64,000 nt of DNA from Anaerolineae bacterium (GCA_022822305.1 JAJEBY010000016.1:124001-188000), one strand, 5' to 3'; counted from the first letter of the stretch, positions 1-8,115 are shown. Notes: generated from the sequence alone by a model not told the origin. Numbers and translations: made by a program.

Positions 1-1
1 T

Positions 2-970
2 CTTTTCAGTCCGGCGGCGATGGCCGTCAATGGCATGGCTGTGGGCCGACATCTCAATCTGCCGGTGATCGCCAATTATCAGACTGACCTGCCGGGTTAT
101 ACCGAGCATTATGGATTCCCGATGTTATCCGGACCGGTCAACCGCTGGCTGCGCTATATCCACAACGGCTGTCATCTTACCTTGGCGCCAACGCGCACCA
201 TCACGGGGCGTCTGCGCGAGGAGGGCTATCGGCGCGTCCGGCTATGGGGCCGTGGCGTAAACACCGCGCGTTTCCATCCTGGCCACGCCACTGCCGAAAT
301 GCGGCAGCGCTTGCTCAACGGGCGCGATCCAAATTCACTGTTGTGTATCTTTGTTGGGCGGCTGGCGCACGAGAAGCGGATTGATCTGCTGCATGAAGTC
401 GCGAGAATGGATGGCGTGGCGCTGACGATTATCGGCGACGGCGCCTTGCGTGAGGCGTTGGAGCGCGCGTTCGCTGATACGGATGCCTACTTTACCGGAT
501 ACCTGATAGGCGACGACCTGGCGCAGGCTTTCGCCAGCGCTGATGTCTTCGCATTTACCGGCGAGAAGGAGACCTTTGGCCAAGTTATTCAGGAGGCGAT
601 GGCATCGGGTTTGCCGGCGGTTGTGGTCAATGCCGGAGGCGCGCCCGAGGTTATCGAAGAGGGCGTAACGGGTATTTCCGTCGAGCGGTCAGGGGCGGCA
701 TTTGCCGGCGCAATCAGGCATTTGCGGGACCATCCGCAGATGCGCCTGGAGATGAGCCGCAACGCGCGCCACGCCGCCGAACGGCGTCCCTGGTCGGCCT
801 TGATGGCGCAATTGGAAGCCTATTACCAGGAAGCGTTCACCATGAATCAGCGCTTCAAGACCTTGTTCGGTTCCACGACTTATCATATGCCGCTATCTAT
901 CCCGGCGCAGCTGGTGCGGCGACAGCGTGGATTTGCCGTTCGAGACGAGCATCGCGCGACTTCACCATAA
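2..970 (+). CDS. Glycosyltransferase family 4 (GT4), 5' end cut by window
   Basis: Reading frame is open from base 2, and residues before the first ATG (base 20) already fit the family, so the true start lies outside the window. The N-terminal half carries the acceptor-side Rossmann sequence ending in 'YQTDLPGYTEHYG', as in GT4 mannosyl- and sulfoquinovosyl-transferases. The C-terminal half has the nucleotide-sugar fold: 'FVGRLAHEKRIDLL', 'IIGDGALREALE', and the E-x7-E signature region 'ETFGQVIQEAMASGLP'. It probably transfers a hexose from a nucleotide sugar to a lipid or glycan acceptor on the cytoplasmic membrane face. The exact donor and acceptor cannot be told. It lies 20 bp before mgsA on the same strand. 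Confidence 0.85.
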   Translation, partial: LFSPAAMAVNGMAVGRHLNLPVIANYQTDLPGYTEHYGFPMLSGPVNRWLRYIHNGCHLTLAPTRTITGRLREEGYRRVRLWGRGVNTARFHPGHATAEMRQRLLNGRDPNSLLCIFVGRLAHEKRIDLLHEVARMDGVALTIIGDGALREALERAFADTDAYFTGYLIGDDLAQAFASADVFAFTGEKETFGQVIQEAMASGLPAVVVNAGGAPEVIEEGVTGISVERSGAAFAGAIRHLRDHPQMRLEMSRNARHAAERRPWSALMAQLEAYYQEAFTMNQRFKTLFGSTTYHMPLSIPAQLVRRQRGFAVRDEHRATSP

Positions 971-990
971 CGGAATGGATCAGCAACCAA

Positions 991-1368
991 ATGACCAAGA
1001 GCAGAGCCAAACGAACCCTGGCGCTGATTTCACATGATGGCAAGAAGGCGGATATGGTCGCCTTTGTCATGGAGCACAAAGCGCGTCTGTCAGAATTTCA
1101 ACTGGTAGCGACCAATACTACGGGCAGTTTCATTGCGGAAAAAACGGGCTTGACTGTCAAGCGCAAGCTGTCGGGTCCGCTAGGAGGGGATGCGCAGATT
1201 GCCGCGATGGTGGCGGAAGGTCGGGTCAGCGCGGTGTTCTTCTTTCTCGATCCGCTGGGCAAACATCCGCACGATCCGGATATCCAAACCTTGCAGCGGA
1301 TATGCAATGTTCACAACGTGCCGCTGGCGACCAATATCGCCACGGCCAAGCTGCTAATCAATGCCTGA
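991..1368 (+). CDS. mgsA: Methylglyoxal synthase
   Basis: 125 residues, usual length for MgsA. It converts dihydroxyacetone phosphate to methylglyoxal and phosphate, a bypass of lower glycolysis when phosphate is short. The N-terminal 'LISHDGKK' holds the conserved His15. The phosphate-binding 'LSGPLGGDAQIA' and the catalytic 'FFLDPLGKHPHDPDI' are intact, and 'VPLATNIATAKLLI' closes the fold. The ATG at 991 has only a weak ribosome-binding site but no better start exists. It follows the glycosyltransferase by 20 bp and may be co-transcribed with it. Confidence 0.93.
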   Translation: MTKSRAKRTLALISHDGKKADMVAFVMEHKARLSEFQLVATNTTGSFIAEKTGLTVKRKLSGPLGGDAQIAAMVAEGRVSAVFFFLDPLGKHPHDPDIQTLQRICNVHNVPLATNIATAKLLINA

Positions 1369-1571
1369 TTGCCGGCCGAATCAGAACGCTTGGCGCTTGA
1401 CGTTTTGTTGTCTTAGCTGCAACACATTGCCGCGCGCCGGCGTAAACCATGCTGGGTATCGCGGCGCCGACCCGGCTCGCGATGTCGCGGGCAGGGATAT
1501 TCGGCGCTTAGTCGCGTCTGGCCCGTAGGCAGTAATCCAAATGCAATTGGTGAACCGAACAGAGGACAATC

Positions 1572-2180
1572 GTGGCGCAGCCTGATCCAACAACACTAGC
1601 GTGGGTGAACGCCGCGCTCGACGGTGATCAGGACGCATTCGCCGAGATTGTCTACTTGTACCAGGATCCGGTCTACAACCTCTGTTACCGAATGCTGGGC
1701 GAGCACGAAGAAGCCGAGGATGCCACTCAGGAAGCGTTTTTGCGCGCGCACAGAAACCTCCAACGTTTTGACAAGGGCCGGTCGTTCAAGACCTGGATCA
1801 TGTCTATCGCATCCAATCACTGTATCGACCGTTTGCGCAAGCGTCGATTGAAGTTCGTATCGCTCGATGACGAACCGACTGCTGCGGCCCTCGCTCTACG
1901 CAGCAGCGATCCCCTGCCGGAGCAAGCGACCCTGCTCGGCGAACACAGAGAGGTCATCCACGATTTGCTGCAGCAACTGGAATCTGACTATCGTCTGCCC
2001 ATCGTGCTGCGCTATTGGTATGACTATTCATACGCTGAAATCGCCGAGGAAATGCAGACGACGGAAAGCGCAGTCAAGAGCCGATTGTTTCGCGCGCGCC
2101 GGCGCTTGGCGGATTTGCTGGGGAATGATGATGAAGACGAATTGGACCGACTTGCTAATCCGCAGTTGAAAGGACGTTGA
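1572..2180 (+). CDS. RNA polymerase sigma factor, ECF (sigma-24/RpoE-like) family
   Basis: 202 residues with only sigma regions 2 and 4, the ECF layout. Region 2 is near residues 20-90 ('EEAEDATQEAFLRAHRNL', 'FKTWIMSIASNHCIDRLRKR') and region 4.2 near 130-180 ('LPIVLRYWYDYSYAEIAEEM', then 'ESAVKSRLFRARRRLADLL'). Start is GTG at 1572, with AGAGGA five bases upstream. It would direct RNA polymerase to a dedicated stress or envelope regulon. The next gene starts one base after its stop and is likely its anti-sigma factor. The 200 bp upstream hold no gene and no clear ECF-type autoregulatory promoter. Confidence 0.9.
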   Translation: MAQPDPTTLAWVNAALDGDQDAFAEIVYLYQDPVYNLCYRMLGEHEEAEDATQEAFLRAHRNLQRFDKGRSFKTWIMSIASNHCIDRLRKRRLKFVSLDDEPTAAALALRSSDPLPEQATLLGEHREVIHDLLQQLESDYRLPIVLRYWYDYSYAEIAEEMQTTESAVKSRLFRARRRLADLLGNDDEDELDRLANPQLKGR

Positions 2181-2181
2181 A

Positions 2182-2745
2182 ATGCCCGACGAGCCTATCC
2201 AGCAACCCATAGATATGATGCAAGAGGCGCTTGAAGGAGAGCTTTCTGAAGAGATGCGACAGCAGCTGCTGGAGAAGCTAGATCGCGATGATGGCGCCGC
2301 CCAGGCCTTCGACCGGCTGCAGCGGGTTGATACGCTGTTGAAACGGGCGCCTCATCAGCGGGCGCCGGCGCGCCTGGCGGCAACTATCATGGCCCGCTTG
2401 GCGCAGCGCATGGAAAGTGAAGCCAAACTGTCGCATTTGCCCGCCGAGACGCAGAAACTGATGATGTTGAGCCTTTCGGGCGCGATGATGGCGATGATGC
2501 CGATGATGGAGGCGGCAACCTGGCTGATCTTGAATGCCCGGCGCGATCCGGAATTGCTCAGCGAAGTCATGCTGCAGACGATCGGTCTGATGTCGCTGAT
2601 GACGGACGCGCTGATTCTGCTGCTGGAAGATGCGGAAGGCAAGGCGCGCACGGATCCAGCGCTGGCGAAAGCTACACTGGCGCTGACGCCGTATCTCTTG
2701 TCCGGCATTCTTGATCACCTGGACGAGGCCTACGGTCATGTATAG
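2182..2745 (+). CDS. Probable anti-sigma factor partner, non-zinc type
   Basis: 187 residues, start one base after the sigma factor stop, so translation is coupled. The N-terminal part (about 1-70) resembles anti-sigma N-terminal helices: 'LEGELSEEMRQQLLEKL' and 'DDGAAQAFDRLQRVDTLL'. There is no HxxxCxxC zinc motif. The middle is strikingly methionine-rich ('MMLSLSGAMMAMMPMMEAA'), followed by Leu/Ile-rich helices that could lie in or on the membrane. The anti-sigma role is inferred from position and the N-terminal resemblance only. It could also be a structural partner of unknown function. Confidence 0.6.
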   Translation: MPDEPIQQPIDMMQEALEGELSEEMRQQLLEKLDRDDGAAQAFDRLQRVDTLLKRAPHQRAPARLAATIMARLAQRMESEAKLSHLPAETQKLMMLSLSGAMMAMMPMMEAATWLILNARRDPELLSEVMLQTIGLMSLMTDALILLLEDAEGKARTDPALAKATLALTPYLLSGILDHLDEAYGHV

Positions 2746-2784
2746 GCTCGCCCTTGCATCAAGATCTGCCGCCGCGTGTCGGAT

Positions 2785-2820
2785 CACAATACAAAAGGAG
2801 CGCCCATTGCGGAGCGCCCC
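2785..2820 (-). terminator. Intrinsic terminator after greA
   Basis: Read on the minus strand, GGGGCGCTC (2820-2812), a 6-base loop and GGGCGCTCC (2805-2797) form a 9-bp stem containing two G-U pairs. TTTTGTATTGT follows. It lies 30 bp beyond the greA stop. On the plus strand the same bases look like a direct repeat and do not pair, so the element is directional. Confidence 0.65.
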
Positions 2821-2848
2821 AGATCTTGGCTTGCTTTGAATCCCAGGA

Positions 2849-3334
2849 CTAGTCTTCGTACGGAATCATCTCGATCTTCCGCACCTTATAGGTTACGACG
2901 CCGTCCGGCACCTCTACTTTGACGCGATCGCCGACGCCTTTGCCCAGCAGCGCTTGCCCGACGGGAGAATCCAGCGAAACGCCGCGGCGCCCGTGAGTAA
3001 TCTCTTCTGTATCCAGCAAGTCCATGGTGAATTCTTCTTTTTCGGCCGTATCGTAGACAGTGACGCGATTGCCCGGGGTGATCACATCGGGATCTTCGTC
3101 GGCGTCAATGATTTCGGCGCGGGCCAGCACATTTTGCAGGTGCGCCACTCGCTCGTCCAGGCGCTCTTTGGATACCATCGCATCGAAGAAAACCGCTTCT
3201 TCACCTTGGTCATCCTCTCGCGCTTCGGCGAGCATCTCCGCAACTTTCGAGTTTTCTTCGTTGGTGAGAATGAACAACTCGCGCTGCAGTTTCTCGTGAC
3301 CCTTTCGTGTCAGTTTGATGCGTCGTTCTGCCAT
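2849..3334 (-). CDS. greA: Transcription elongation factor GreA/GreB family
   Basis: 161 residues. It rescues backtracked RNA polymerase by stimulating transcript cleavage through the secondary channel. The N-terminal coiled coil holds the conserved tip acids ('EAREDDQGEEAVFFDA'), and the C-terminal FKBP-like domain carries 'ITHGRRGVSLDSPVGQALLG' followed by 'KGVGDRVKVEVPDG'. Start is ATG at 3334 because GGAAAGGA sits seven bases upstream. A longer in-frame reading from 3361 lacks this support. An intrinsic terminator follows. Two upstream promoter candidates are listed separately. Confidence 0.92.
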   Translation of the reverse strand: MAERRIKLTRKGHEKLQRELFILTNEENSKVAEMLAEAREDDQGEEAVFFDAMVSKERLDERVAHLQNVLARAEIIDADEDPDVITPGNRVTVYDTAEKEEFTMDLLDTEEITHGRRGVSLDSPVGQALLGKGVGDRVKVEVPDGVVTYKVRKIEMIPYED

Positions 3335-3424
3335 GATTTGATCCTTTCCGGGCGAAGTCACCTCTCTCTACGGCGACTCTTACCAAAAGTCTCAACTTTC
3401 CTGCTACGGTCAATAGCTGGAAAT

Positions 3425-3464
3425 AGTATACGAAGCGCCCTGCCCATGTGGACAGGACGCGCTT
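3425..3464 (-). promoter_or_regulatory. Strong hairpin with adjacent TATACT in the greA leader
   Basis: On the minus strand AAGCGC (3464-3459), a 2-base bulge, then CCTGTCC pairs with GGGCAGG and GCGCTT (3438-3433) around an ACAT loop. That gives 13 pairs with one G-U. TATACT follows at 3430-3425. It is either a terminator or attenuator for transcripts coming from the dehydrogenase side, or a local greA promoter -10. The following tract is only moderately U-rich, so its role is uncertain. Confidence 0.4.
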
Positions 3465-3599
3465 TGACTATGATATGAGCACATTTTGTCAGAATTATCT
3501 TAGAACGCGGATTCCACCCTCGTCAATTGTGTCAGACGCCAATCTTGCCGACCGATATCTGTCCGGCCAGTTGAACGCCTCGGACTATTTTCAGCGTCT

Positions 3600-3628
3600 A
3601 TTTTGAACCAAATTGCTGCGATTGTCAA
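3600..3628 (-). promoter_or_regulatory. Sigma-70-like promoter upstream of greA
   Basis: Minus strand TTGACA (3628-3623), 17-bp spacer, CAAAAT (3605-3600). The -35 is a perfect consensus match and the -10 matches four of six. It points toward greA and would give a leader of about 260 bases that includes the hairpin at 3433-3464. The 400 bp between greA and the dehydrogenase gene hold no convincing gene. Confidence 0.5.
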
Positions 3629-3735
3629 TTGACCATCTTTCAGAATCGAATCGAGATCGGTTTTGTCGTCAGTTCGAAGGTGTCGCGCGGCGGCGCATTT
3701 GACGCCTGTCAACTCGGCACAGATTCGCATATTCC

Positions 3736-4716
3736 TCAATTCTTGTCGTACACCTGCGGGTTGACACAGGTGGGCAGCGGATCGCCGCGCAAACCTGCGA
3801 TAACGTTGTCGGCAGCCATCTCCGCCATCTTGGCGCGCGTGGCGACGCTGGCGCTGGCGATATGCGGCACGATGAGACAGTTGTCGAGTGTCAAGAGCGG
3901 GTCGTCCAACGAGATGGGTTCTGGATCGGTAACATCGAGTCCCGCGGCCAGAATCGAACCCTCGGACAGCGCGCGATACAATGCTTGACCGTCGACGACC
4001 CCGCCACGCGCTGTATTGAGCAAGATCGCCGACGCTTTCATCAGCGATAATTCGCGCGCGCCGATCAGGTGAGTTGTCCGGTCGGTCAGGGGCACGTGCA
4101 GGCTAACGTAGTCGCTTCGCCGCAACAATTCATCCAGCGTGACTGGTTCCGCGCCCGCCTCCAATACGCTTTCATCGGGTCCGCTGGTATTGACCAGAAG
4201 CTTCATATCGAAGCCTCGCGCGCGTTTCGCCATCGCCTTGCCAATGCGACCGAAGCCGACTATGCCCAAGGTGGCGCCGAAGATATCTTGCCCCGATAGC
4301 ACGGTTGGGTGCCAGGTGCGCCACTTATGATCGCGAATGTATTGCTGCGCTTCCGGAATGCGCCGAGCGGTCGCCATAAGCAGGGCGAACGCGAAATCGG
4401 CGGTAGTTTCGGTCAATACCCCTGGTGTATTGCCGACGGGAATGCCACGAGCCGTCGCGGCGGCGACATCAATATTGTCATAGCCCACCGCCATGTTGCT
4501 GATGACCTTTAGTCCGGGAGCGGCGTCCATCAACCGGGCATCAATGGTATCTGTCAGCAGGCAGAGCAAGCCGCTTGCGCCGCGCGCCCGTCGCAGGATG
4601 TAATCGTAGTCCGGCGGCAGAAACTCGTCCCAGACCTCAAGCTCGCAAATGCCATCCAGCCGCTCGAGCGCCGACGAGGCCAGCTCACGCGTGACAAAGA
4701 CTTTTTCTCGGCTCAT
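3736..4716 (-). CDS. D-isomer 2-hydroxyacid dehydrogenase (glyoxylate/hydroxypyruvate reductase type)
   Basis: 326 residues, typical for GyaR/GhrB-like enzymes that reduce glyoxylate or hydroxypyruvate with NAD(P)H. The NAD fold is clear: '[17 protein letters not shown]' near residue 150. The catalytic Arg lies in '[15 protein letters not shown]', the Glu in 'GLDVTDPEP', and the His in '[14 protein letters not shown]'. The N-terminal substrate domain has '[14 protein letters not shown]'. ATG at 4716 has GGGAG six bases upstream. Exact substrate cannot be assigned from sequence. Confidence 0.9.
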   Translation of the reverse strand: MSREKVFVTRELASSALERLDGICELEVWDEFLPPDYDYILRRARGASGLLCLLTDTIDARLMDAAPGLKVISNMAVGYDNIDVAAATARGIPVGNTPGVLTETTADFAFALLMATARRIPEAQQYIRDHKWRTWHPTVLSGQDIFGATLGIVGFGRIGKAMAKRARGFDMKLLVNTSGPDESVLEAGAEPVTLDELLRRSDYVSLHVPLTDRTTHLIGARELSLMKASAILLNTARGGVVDGQALYRALSEGSILAAGLDVTDPEPISLDDPLLTLDNCLIVPHIASASVATRAKMAEMAADNVIAGLRGDPLPTCVNPQVYDKN

Positions 4717-4791
4717 GCCGGTGCTCCCAGGCGGTTGGTCCAGGCGAAATTATAGCGCAAGCCCATTGAGAGAGAAAACTGGAGCGGAGGA

Positions 4792-5622
4792 TCAGTCGGC
4801 CAACAACAGCGATACGCAAACAGTGGCGCCCTTGGACGGCGCGCTTGTTACAGCGATAGAGCCGCCGCTCATGTCGATGAAGGCTTTCGCCAGGTATAGT
4901 CCCAGCCCCAAGCCCCGATTGCGTTGATCGGATTGCCAAAACGGCTGAAAGGGATAGGCCATGTCGTCAGCGCGGAATCCGGCGCCGGCGTCAATCACGG
5001 TCAAATCCAGGTGGCCCGCGCGTAGAGCCGCTTTGAGGTGTACATCATTGACGCCGCCGTGTTGCCATACGTTGATCGCAATCTCGCCGAATGCATAACT
5101 CAGCAATGCCTTGTCTCCATTTACGCGCGCCGGCGGCATAGCTTGGGGCAGCGCTACCGTGGTCAGTATCGAGCGCAGTTTCCGCGCCAGAACTGAGCAG
5201 TCGAAGGGCTTGGGCGCGTATTCAAGTATGTTGTGTTTCAGCAGTGAATAGCGCCAGAGGTTATTCATCATGTGCTCGATGGACATGGTGGCGGCAACAA
5301 CAAAGGCGATCATGTGATCTTGTTCTTCGTTCAGTTCGCCGTCATAGCCGCCGACTAGATTGTCCAGGTTGCTTTTGATTGGTCGGATCAAGCTGTTGAA
5401 TCGATCGAGCACTGCAGGTCTGGTTGCCGCGTTTTCGATGCCGATCGCGGTGATGACATCCATGACCAAAGTGTGCAAACCCCAACTGTAGGCATGGATT
5501 CGCTTGAAGCATTCACGTTGATCGCCGGTCGCGCTACCGACGGCGCCGCTCAAGAACGATTCCATGCAGGCAATCACATCGCTCACTGGATCGAGCAGTT
5601 TGCTATAGGAGAGGCTTGCCAC
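4792..5622 (-). CDS. Orphan GHKL-type ATPase, histidine-kinase-like
   Basis: 276 residues with no membrane segment. The C-terminal HATPase domain is complete: N-box 'GEIAINVWQHG', G1 'VIDAGAGFRADD', G2 'NRGLGLGLYLAKAFIDMSGG', and G3 'GATVCV'. The N-terminal 150 residues are helical and could hold a degenerate dimerisation domain, but no canonical H-box (HExxxP) is visible. It may be a soluble histidine kinase, a phosphotransferase or an anti-sigma-like switch. No response regulator is adjacent. The GTG start at 5622 has a weak ribosome-binding site, so a downstream start is possible. Confidence 0.7.
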   Translation of the reverse strand: MASLSYSKLLDPVSDVIACMESFLSGAVGSATGDQRECFKRIHAYSWGLHTLVMDVITAIGIENAATRPAVLDRFNSLIRPIKSNLDNLVGGYDGELNEEQDHMIAFVVAATMSIEHMMNNLWRYSLLKHNILEYAPKPFDCSVLARKLRSILTTVALPQAMPPARVNGDKALLSYAFGEIAINVWQHGGVNDVHLKAALRAGHLDLTVIDAGAGFRADDMAYPFQPFWQSDQRNRGLGLGLYLAKAFIDMSGGSIAVTSAPSKGATVCVSLLLAD

Positions 5623-5749
5623 GCAGAACTACCGATCTCGTCAAATTCGACGTTGCTTTCGTCTCTAATGATAGCAAATCTATGGCTGGCGTGGCATGCG
5701 ATGTCGCTGATCAATCGCGTTGAATCCTGACGATCAGCCTTGATTACGG

Positions 5750-5785
5750 ACGTGAATGCAAAGCAGCCGGCGATTTGCCAGCTGC
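5750..5785 (-). terminator. Probable intrinsic terminator after rplL
   Basis: Minus strand GCAGCTGGC (5785-5777), loop AAATC, GCCGGCTGC (5771-5763): nine pairs with one G-U, followed by TTTGCATTC. It lies 92 bp past the rplL stop. The U-tract is short. The rest of 5623-5876 shows no gene. Confidence 0.5.
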
Positions 5786-5876
5786 CAGTGTTGGTTGAAC
5801 AGTCCCACAGCGACCTGCGTCACTGCGGATGCGATAGGCCGGGCGCCGACCAGACGCTCGGCGATTCTCGGGCCGC

Positions 5877-6266
5877 CTACTTGAGTTCGACGACTGCGCC
5901 CGCTTCCTCGAGCTTGGATTTGCCTTCCTCGGCCGTATCCTTGCTGACCTCTTCAAGGACTGTGGCCGGCGCTGATTCCACCAATTCCTTGGCCTCTTTC
6001 AAGCCCAGCGGCGTGATGCCGCGGATAGCTTTGATGACGTTGATCTTCTTGGGGCCAATCTCCTTGAGCACGAGGTCGAATTCGGTTTTTTCTTCCTCGG
6101 GCTCGGCATCGGCGACCGCGGCGCCGGCGCCGGGCGCCATCATCATCATGCCGCCGCCTACCGCCGCTTCAACACCCCAGGCTTCTTCCAGTTTTGTCTT
6201 GAGATCGGCTGCCTCAAGGATCGTCAGCCCGCTAAGTTCCTCTACCAGCTTTTCCAGATCTGCCAT
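5877..6266 (-). CDS. rplL: 50S ribosomal protein L7/L12
   Basis: 129 residues. It forms the flexible stalk of the large subunit and recruits translation GTPases. The N-terminal dimer domain ('[19 protein letters not shown]') is followed by the Ala/Gly/Met hinge ('[15 protein letters not shown]') and the C-terminal factor-binding domain ('[20 protein letters not shown]', then '[18 protein letters not shown]'). The ATG at 6266 has an AAAGGG site. It sits 96 bp downstream of rplJ in the usual rplJL order. Confidence 0.97.
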   Translation of the reverse strand: MADLEKLVEELSGLTILEAADLKTKLEEAWGVEAAVGGGMMMMAPGAGAAVADAEPEEEKTEFDLVLKEIGPKKINVIKAIRGITPLGLKEAKELVESAPATVLEEVSKDTAEEGKSKLEEAGAVVELK

Positions 6267-6362
6267 TGTTCATCCCTTTCTTGGCATTGTCCGCTAGGAC
6301 TTTGACGTCGATTCTCGTTTCCGATTGAACAGTCTTTCCGCGCAGGCTCTTCGCCTGCTGAA

Positions 6363-6908
6363 TTAGGCGCTGCTGGCTTCCTCTTGCTTATCCAAATGCG
6401 CTTGGAGGACGTTGACGATGCCGCCGGTGGCTTGTTGCAGAGCGTTGACGATACCTTGCGCCGGCGACAGCATCAGGCCGGCAATTTGCGCGCGCAATTC
6501 GTCCAGCGTTGGCAGGTTGGAGACCGCCTCCACTTGTCCAGGATTCAGCACGTCGCCGGTCATTATGCCGCCGGTAACGCGCATCTTCTCTTCAAAGCCG
6601 TTCTCTTTCATGTGCTTGAGCGCGGCTTTCGTAACGCCGGGCATATTGTCGCGCCCGAAGATGATGGCGACCGGTCCCTCTAGCAAGTCCTCAGGAACAA
6701 TCCAGCCGGCATTTTCCAGGGCTTTGCGCATCAGCGTATTCTTGGCCACCAGGTACTGCCCGTTATGTTCGCGCACGGTCGCGCGCAAATCTTGTATCTG
6801 AGCAACGCTCAACCCGCTCGTATGCACAAAAACAAGTCCGTCGCATTCGTTGAGAATATCGACATAACTGGCGACTAATTCTTCCTTACGCGCTCTTGAA
6901 ACTGGCAA
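6363..6908 (-). CDS. rplJ: 50S ribosomal protein L10
   Basis: 181 residues. It anchors L7/L12 dimers to 23S rRNA and is the usual repressor of its own operon. Conserved parts include 'KNTLMRKALENAG' and the C-terminal L12-binding helix. Start is TTG at 6908 ('LPVSRARKEEL' read as MPVS...), because AGGAG lies six bases upstream and the length then fits the family. A longer reading from 7052 runs through the RNA leader and is rejected. It is transcribed with rplL. Confidence 0.95.
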   Translation of the reverse strand: MPVSRARKEELVASYVDILNECDGLVFVHTSGLSVAQIQDLRATVREHNGQYLVAKNTLMRKALENAGWIVPEDLLEGPVAIIFGRDNMPGVTKAALKHMKENGFEEKMRVTGGIMTGDVLNPGQVEAVSNLPTLDELRAQIAGLMLSPAQGIVNALQQATGGIVNVLQAHLDKQEEASSA

Positions 6909-6961
6909 TGGTGTCTCCTTTCCCGGTCGTTTAGCCTCGACAAAAACTCGAGCGTATCCGA

Positions 6962-6995
6962 CAGAACAGAAAAGCGACCCGCACTTTGGGGTCGC
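6962..6995 (-). terminator. Terminator-like hairpin in the rplJ leader (attenuator)
   Basis: Minus strand GCGACCC (6995-6989), 8-base loop, GGGTCGC (6980-6974), followed directly by TTTTCTGTTCTGT. It is a complete intrinsic terminator placed between the rplJL promoter and the rplJ start, 66 bp before the gene. It is therefore likely a conditional attenuator rather than an operon end. Confidence 0.7.
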
Positions 6996-7109
6996 AGAAT
7001 CATCGATCAGGTCGTCTGAAATCGAACTCTTGCGTTCCCCTCGGCCGGTCATTAAGGGCGCGTGCCCACCGGCTGTCTACGGTAAACGTCGCTATGCGGT
7101 TTTGACCAA
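6996..7109 (-). ncRNA. Ribosomal protein L10 leader RNA
   Basis: The minus-strand transcript between the promoter and the attenuator contains the conserved L10-leader core: 'CCGTAGACAGCCGGTGG' (about 7082-7066) and, after a variable part, 'CTTAATGACCGGCC' with 'GAGG' (about 7056-7039). The arms GCCGGT and ACCGGC pair. In other bacteria this element binds L10-(L12)4 and couples ribosomal protein supply to rplJL expression. Element identity is from memory of the family pattern; the binding itself is inferred. Confidence 0.8.
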
Positions 7110-7115
7110 GAAGGC

Positions 7116-7143
7116 ATTATAGAGGCTAGTTGCCTTTGGTCAA
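7116..7143 (-). promoter_or_regulatory. rplJL promoter
   Basis: Minus strand TTGACC (7143-7138), 16-bp spacer, TATAAT (7121-7116). The -10 is perfect and the -35 matches five of six. Predicted start point is near 7109, giving a leader of about 200 bases that carries the L10 leader and attenuator. It lies back to back with the promoter of the MEMO-like gene. Confidence 0.8.
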
Positions 7144-7159
7144 GACTAAATGCCGGTAT

Positions 7160-7188
7160 TTGACGGAAGCCCGTCCGTGCGCTACAAA
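7160..7188 (+). promoter_or_regulatory. Promoter of the MEMO-like gene
   Basis: TTGACG (7160-7165), 17-bp spacer, TACAAA (7183-7188). The gene starts at 7227, with AAAGGA about nine bases before its ATG. Its -35 is only 16 bp from the divergent rplJL -35, so the two promoters may compete for polymerase. Confidence 0.6.
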
Positions 7189-7226
7189 TTGGCAGAACAG
7201 GCATTCGCTGGAAAGGACCGCAGCCG

Positions 7227-8111
7227 ATGACGCAGGATCGTAGCGCCGTACAGAAGAAGATACATGAATTGTATGCGAGGGAGCATGCCGAGCTGGGTGA
7301 GAGCGGGACGCGTGATCACCTGGAACGAGGTCGTCAGTGGCAGTTGGCTGATACGCTGAAGAACGGGGGCGTGTTGATTTTCCCGCACGCGGGCGTGCAT
7401 GACTGCGGTTATCAGATCGCAGCTTGCGTCCATGCCGCGCTGGACAGCGGGGCGGACAAAGTGGTTGTGCTCAGCGTCTTGCACGCCTACACAGCAGATA
7501 TGGAAGCGGCTCGCATCGCCACAGCCAATGGCGAAGATCCTTCAAATTTCGTGTACTGGGGCATCCAGGGTACCGATATACCGGACCGCGACGAGTGGAA
7601 GGGCGACCATGCGCTCTATAGCTGGCGCTACTTTTGGAATGCGGAAATCAAGCGGCGCGGCATTCCGGACGGCAAGACGCCCAAGGTCTACGAACGCTAT
7701 CCAAATCTGGCGGCGGGCAAACCTGAAAATCTGCCCGGTATCGACGAACTCGGGCGCTTGATGGAAGACGCCGTTGTTGTGAGCACGGCGGATCCCTTTC
7801 ATCATGGCATCGGCTACGGCGATGCTCCCGAAGTCACTCATGACAGCGACGCCGAAGGACTGGCCCACGCCAAAGCCGTCATCGAATCGGGAATCCGCAT
7901 ATTGGAGAAGGGCGATTATTGGGGATACATCCAGCACTGCATCGAGTCAAAGAGTGATGCCCGCGATACCGGACAAGTCTACCGTTACTTGCGCGGACCC
8001 ATGACCGGAGCGGTGCTGGATATCAGCTTTACCGACTGCTCTGATCTCTATAGCGCGCCGAAGCCGACCTGGGTGGCGGGCGCCTTGACCGAGTGGCAAC
8101 TCGCGGAATAG
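7227..8111 (+). CDS. MEMO1-like / class III extradiol-dioxygenase-like protein
   Basis: 294 residues. The pattern resembles the MEMO family (AmmeMemoRadiSam system protein B and relatives), a fold related to class III extradiol dioxygenases. Points of likeness are 'IFPHAGVHDCGYQIA' near residue 52 (compare PHAGYxYSG), 'KVVVLSVLHAYT', and 'VVSTADPFHHGIGYGD', all with His residues placed as possible metal ligands. Function in bacteria is not settled; copper or non-heme iron chemistry and radical-SAM partnership are proposed for relatives. No AMMECR1 or radical SAM gene is adjacent, so partnership is unproven here. It has its own promoter. Confidence 0.65.
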   Translation: MTQDRSAVQKKIHELYAREHAELGESGTRDHLERGRQWQLADTLKNGGVLIFPHAGVHDCGYQIAACVHAALDSGADKVVVLSVLHAYTADMEAARIATANGEDPSNFVYWGIQGTDIPDRDEWKGDHALYSWRYFWNAEIKRRGIPDGKTPKVYERYPNLAAGKPENLPGIDELGRLMEDAVVVSTADPFHHGIGYGDAPEVTHDSDAEGLAHAKAVIESGIRILEKGDYWGYIQHCIESKSDARDTGQVYRYLRGPMTGAVLDISFTDCSDLYSAPKPTWVAGALTEWQLAE

Positions 8112-8115
8112 GCGC

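Noticed and set aside
2797..2819. Apparent direct repeat GGAGCGCCC
   Set aside because: Explained as the two arms of a minus-strand terminator with G-U pairs after greA.
3500..3739. 79-codon minus-strand frame between greA and the dehydrogenase
   Set aside because: No ribosome-binding site or family; it crosses the TTGACA promoter at 3600-3628.
6909..7052. N-terminal extension of L10 to 7052
   Set aside because: The extension runs through the attenuator and part of the L10 leader RNA. TTG 6908 with AGGAG gives the normal family length.
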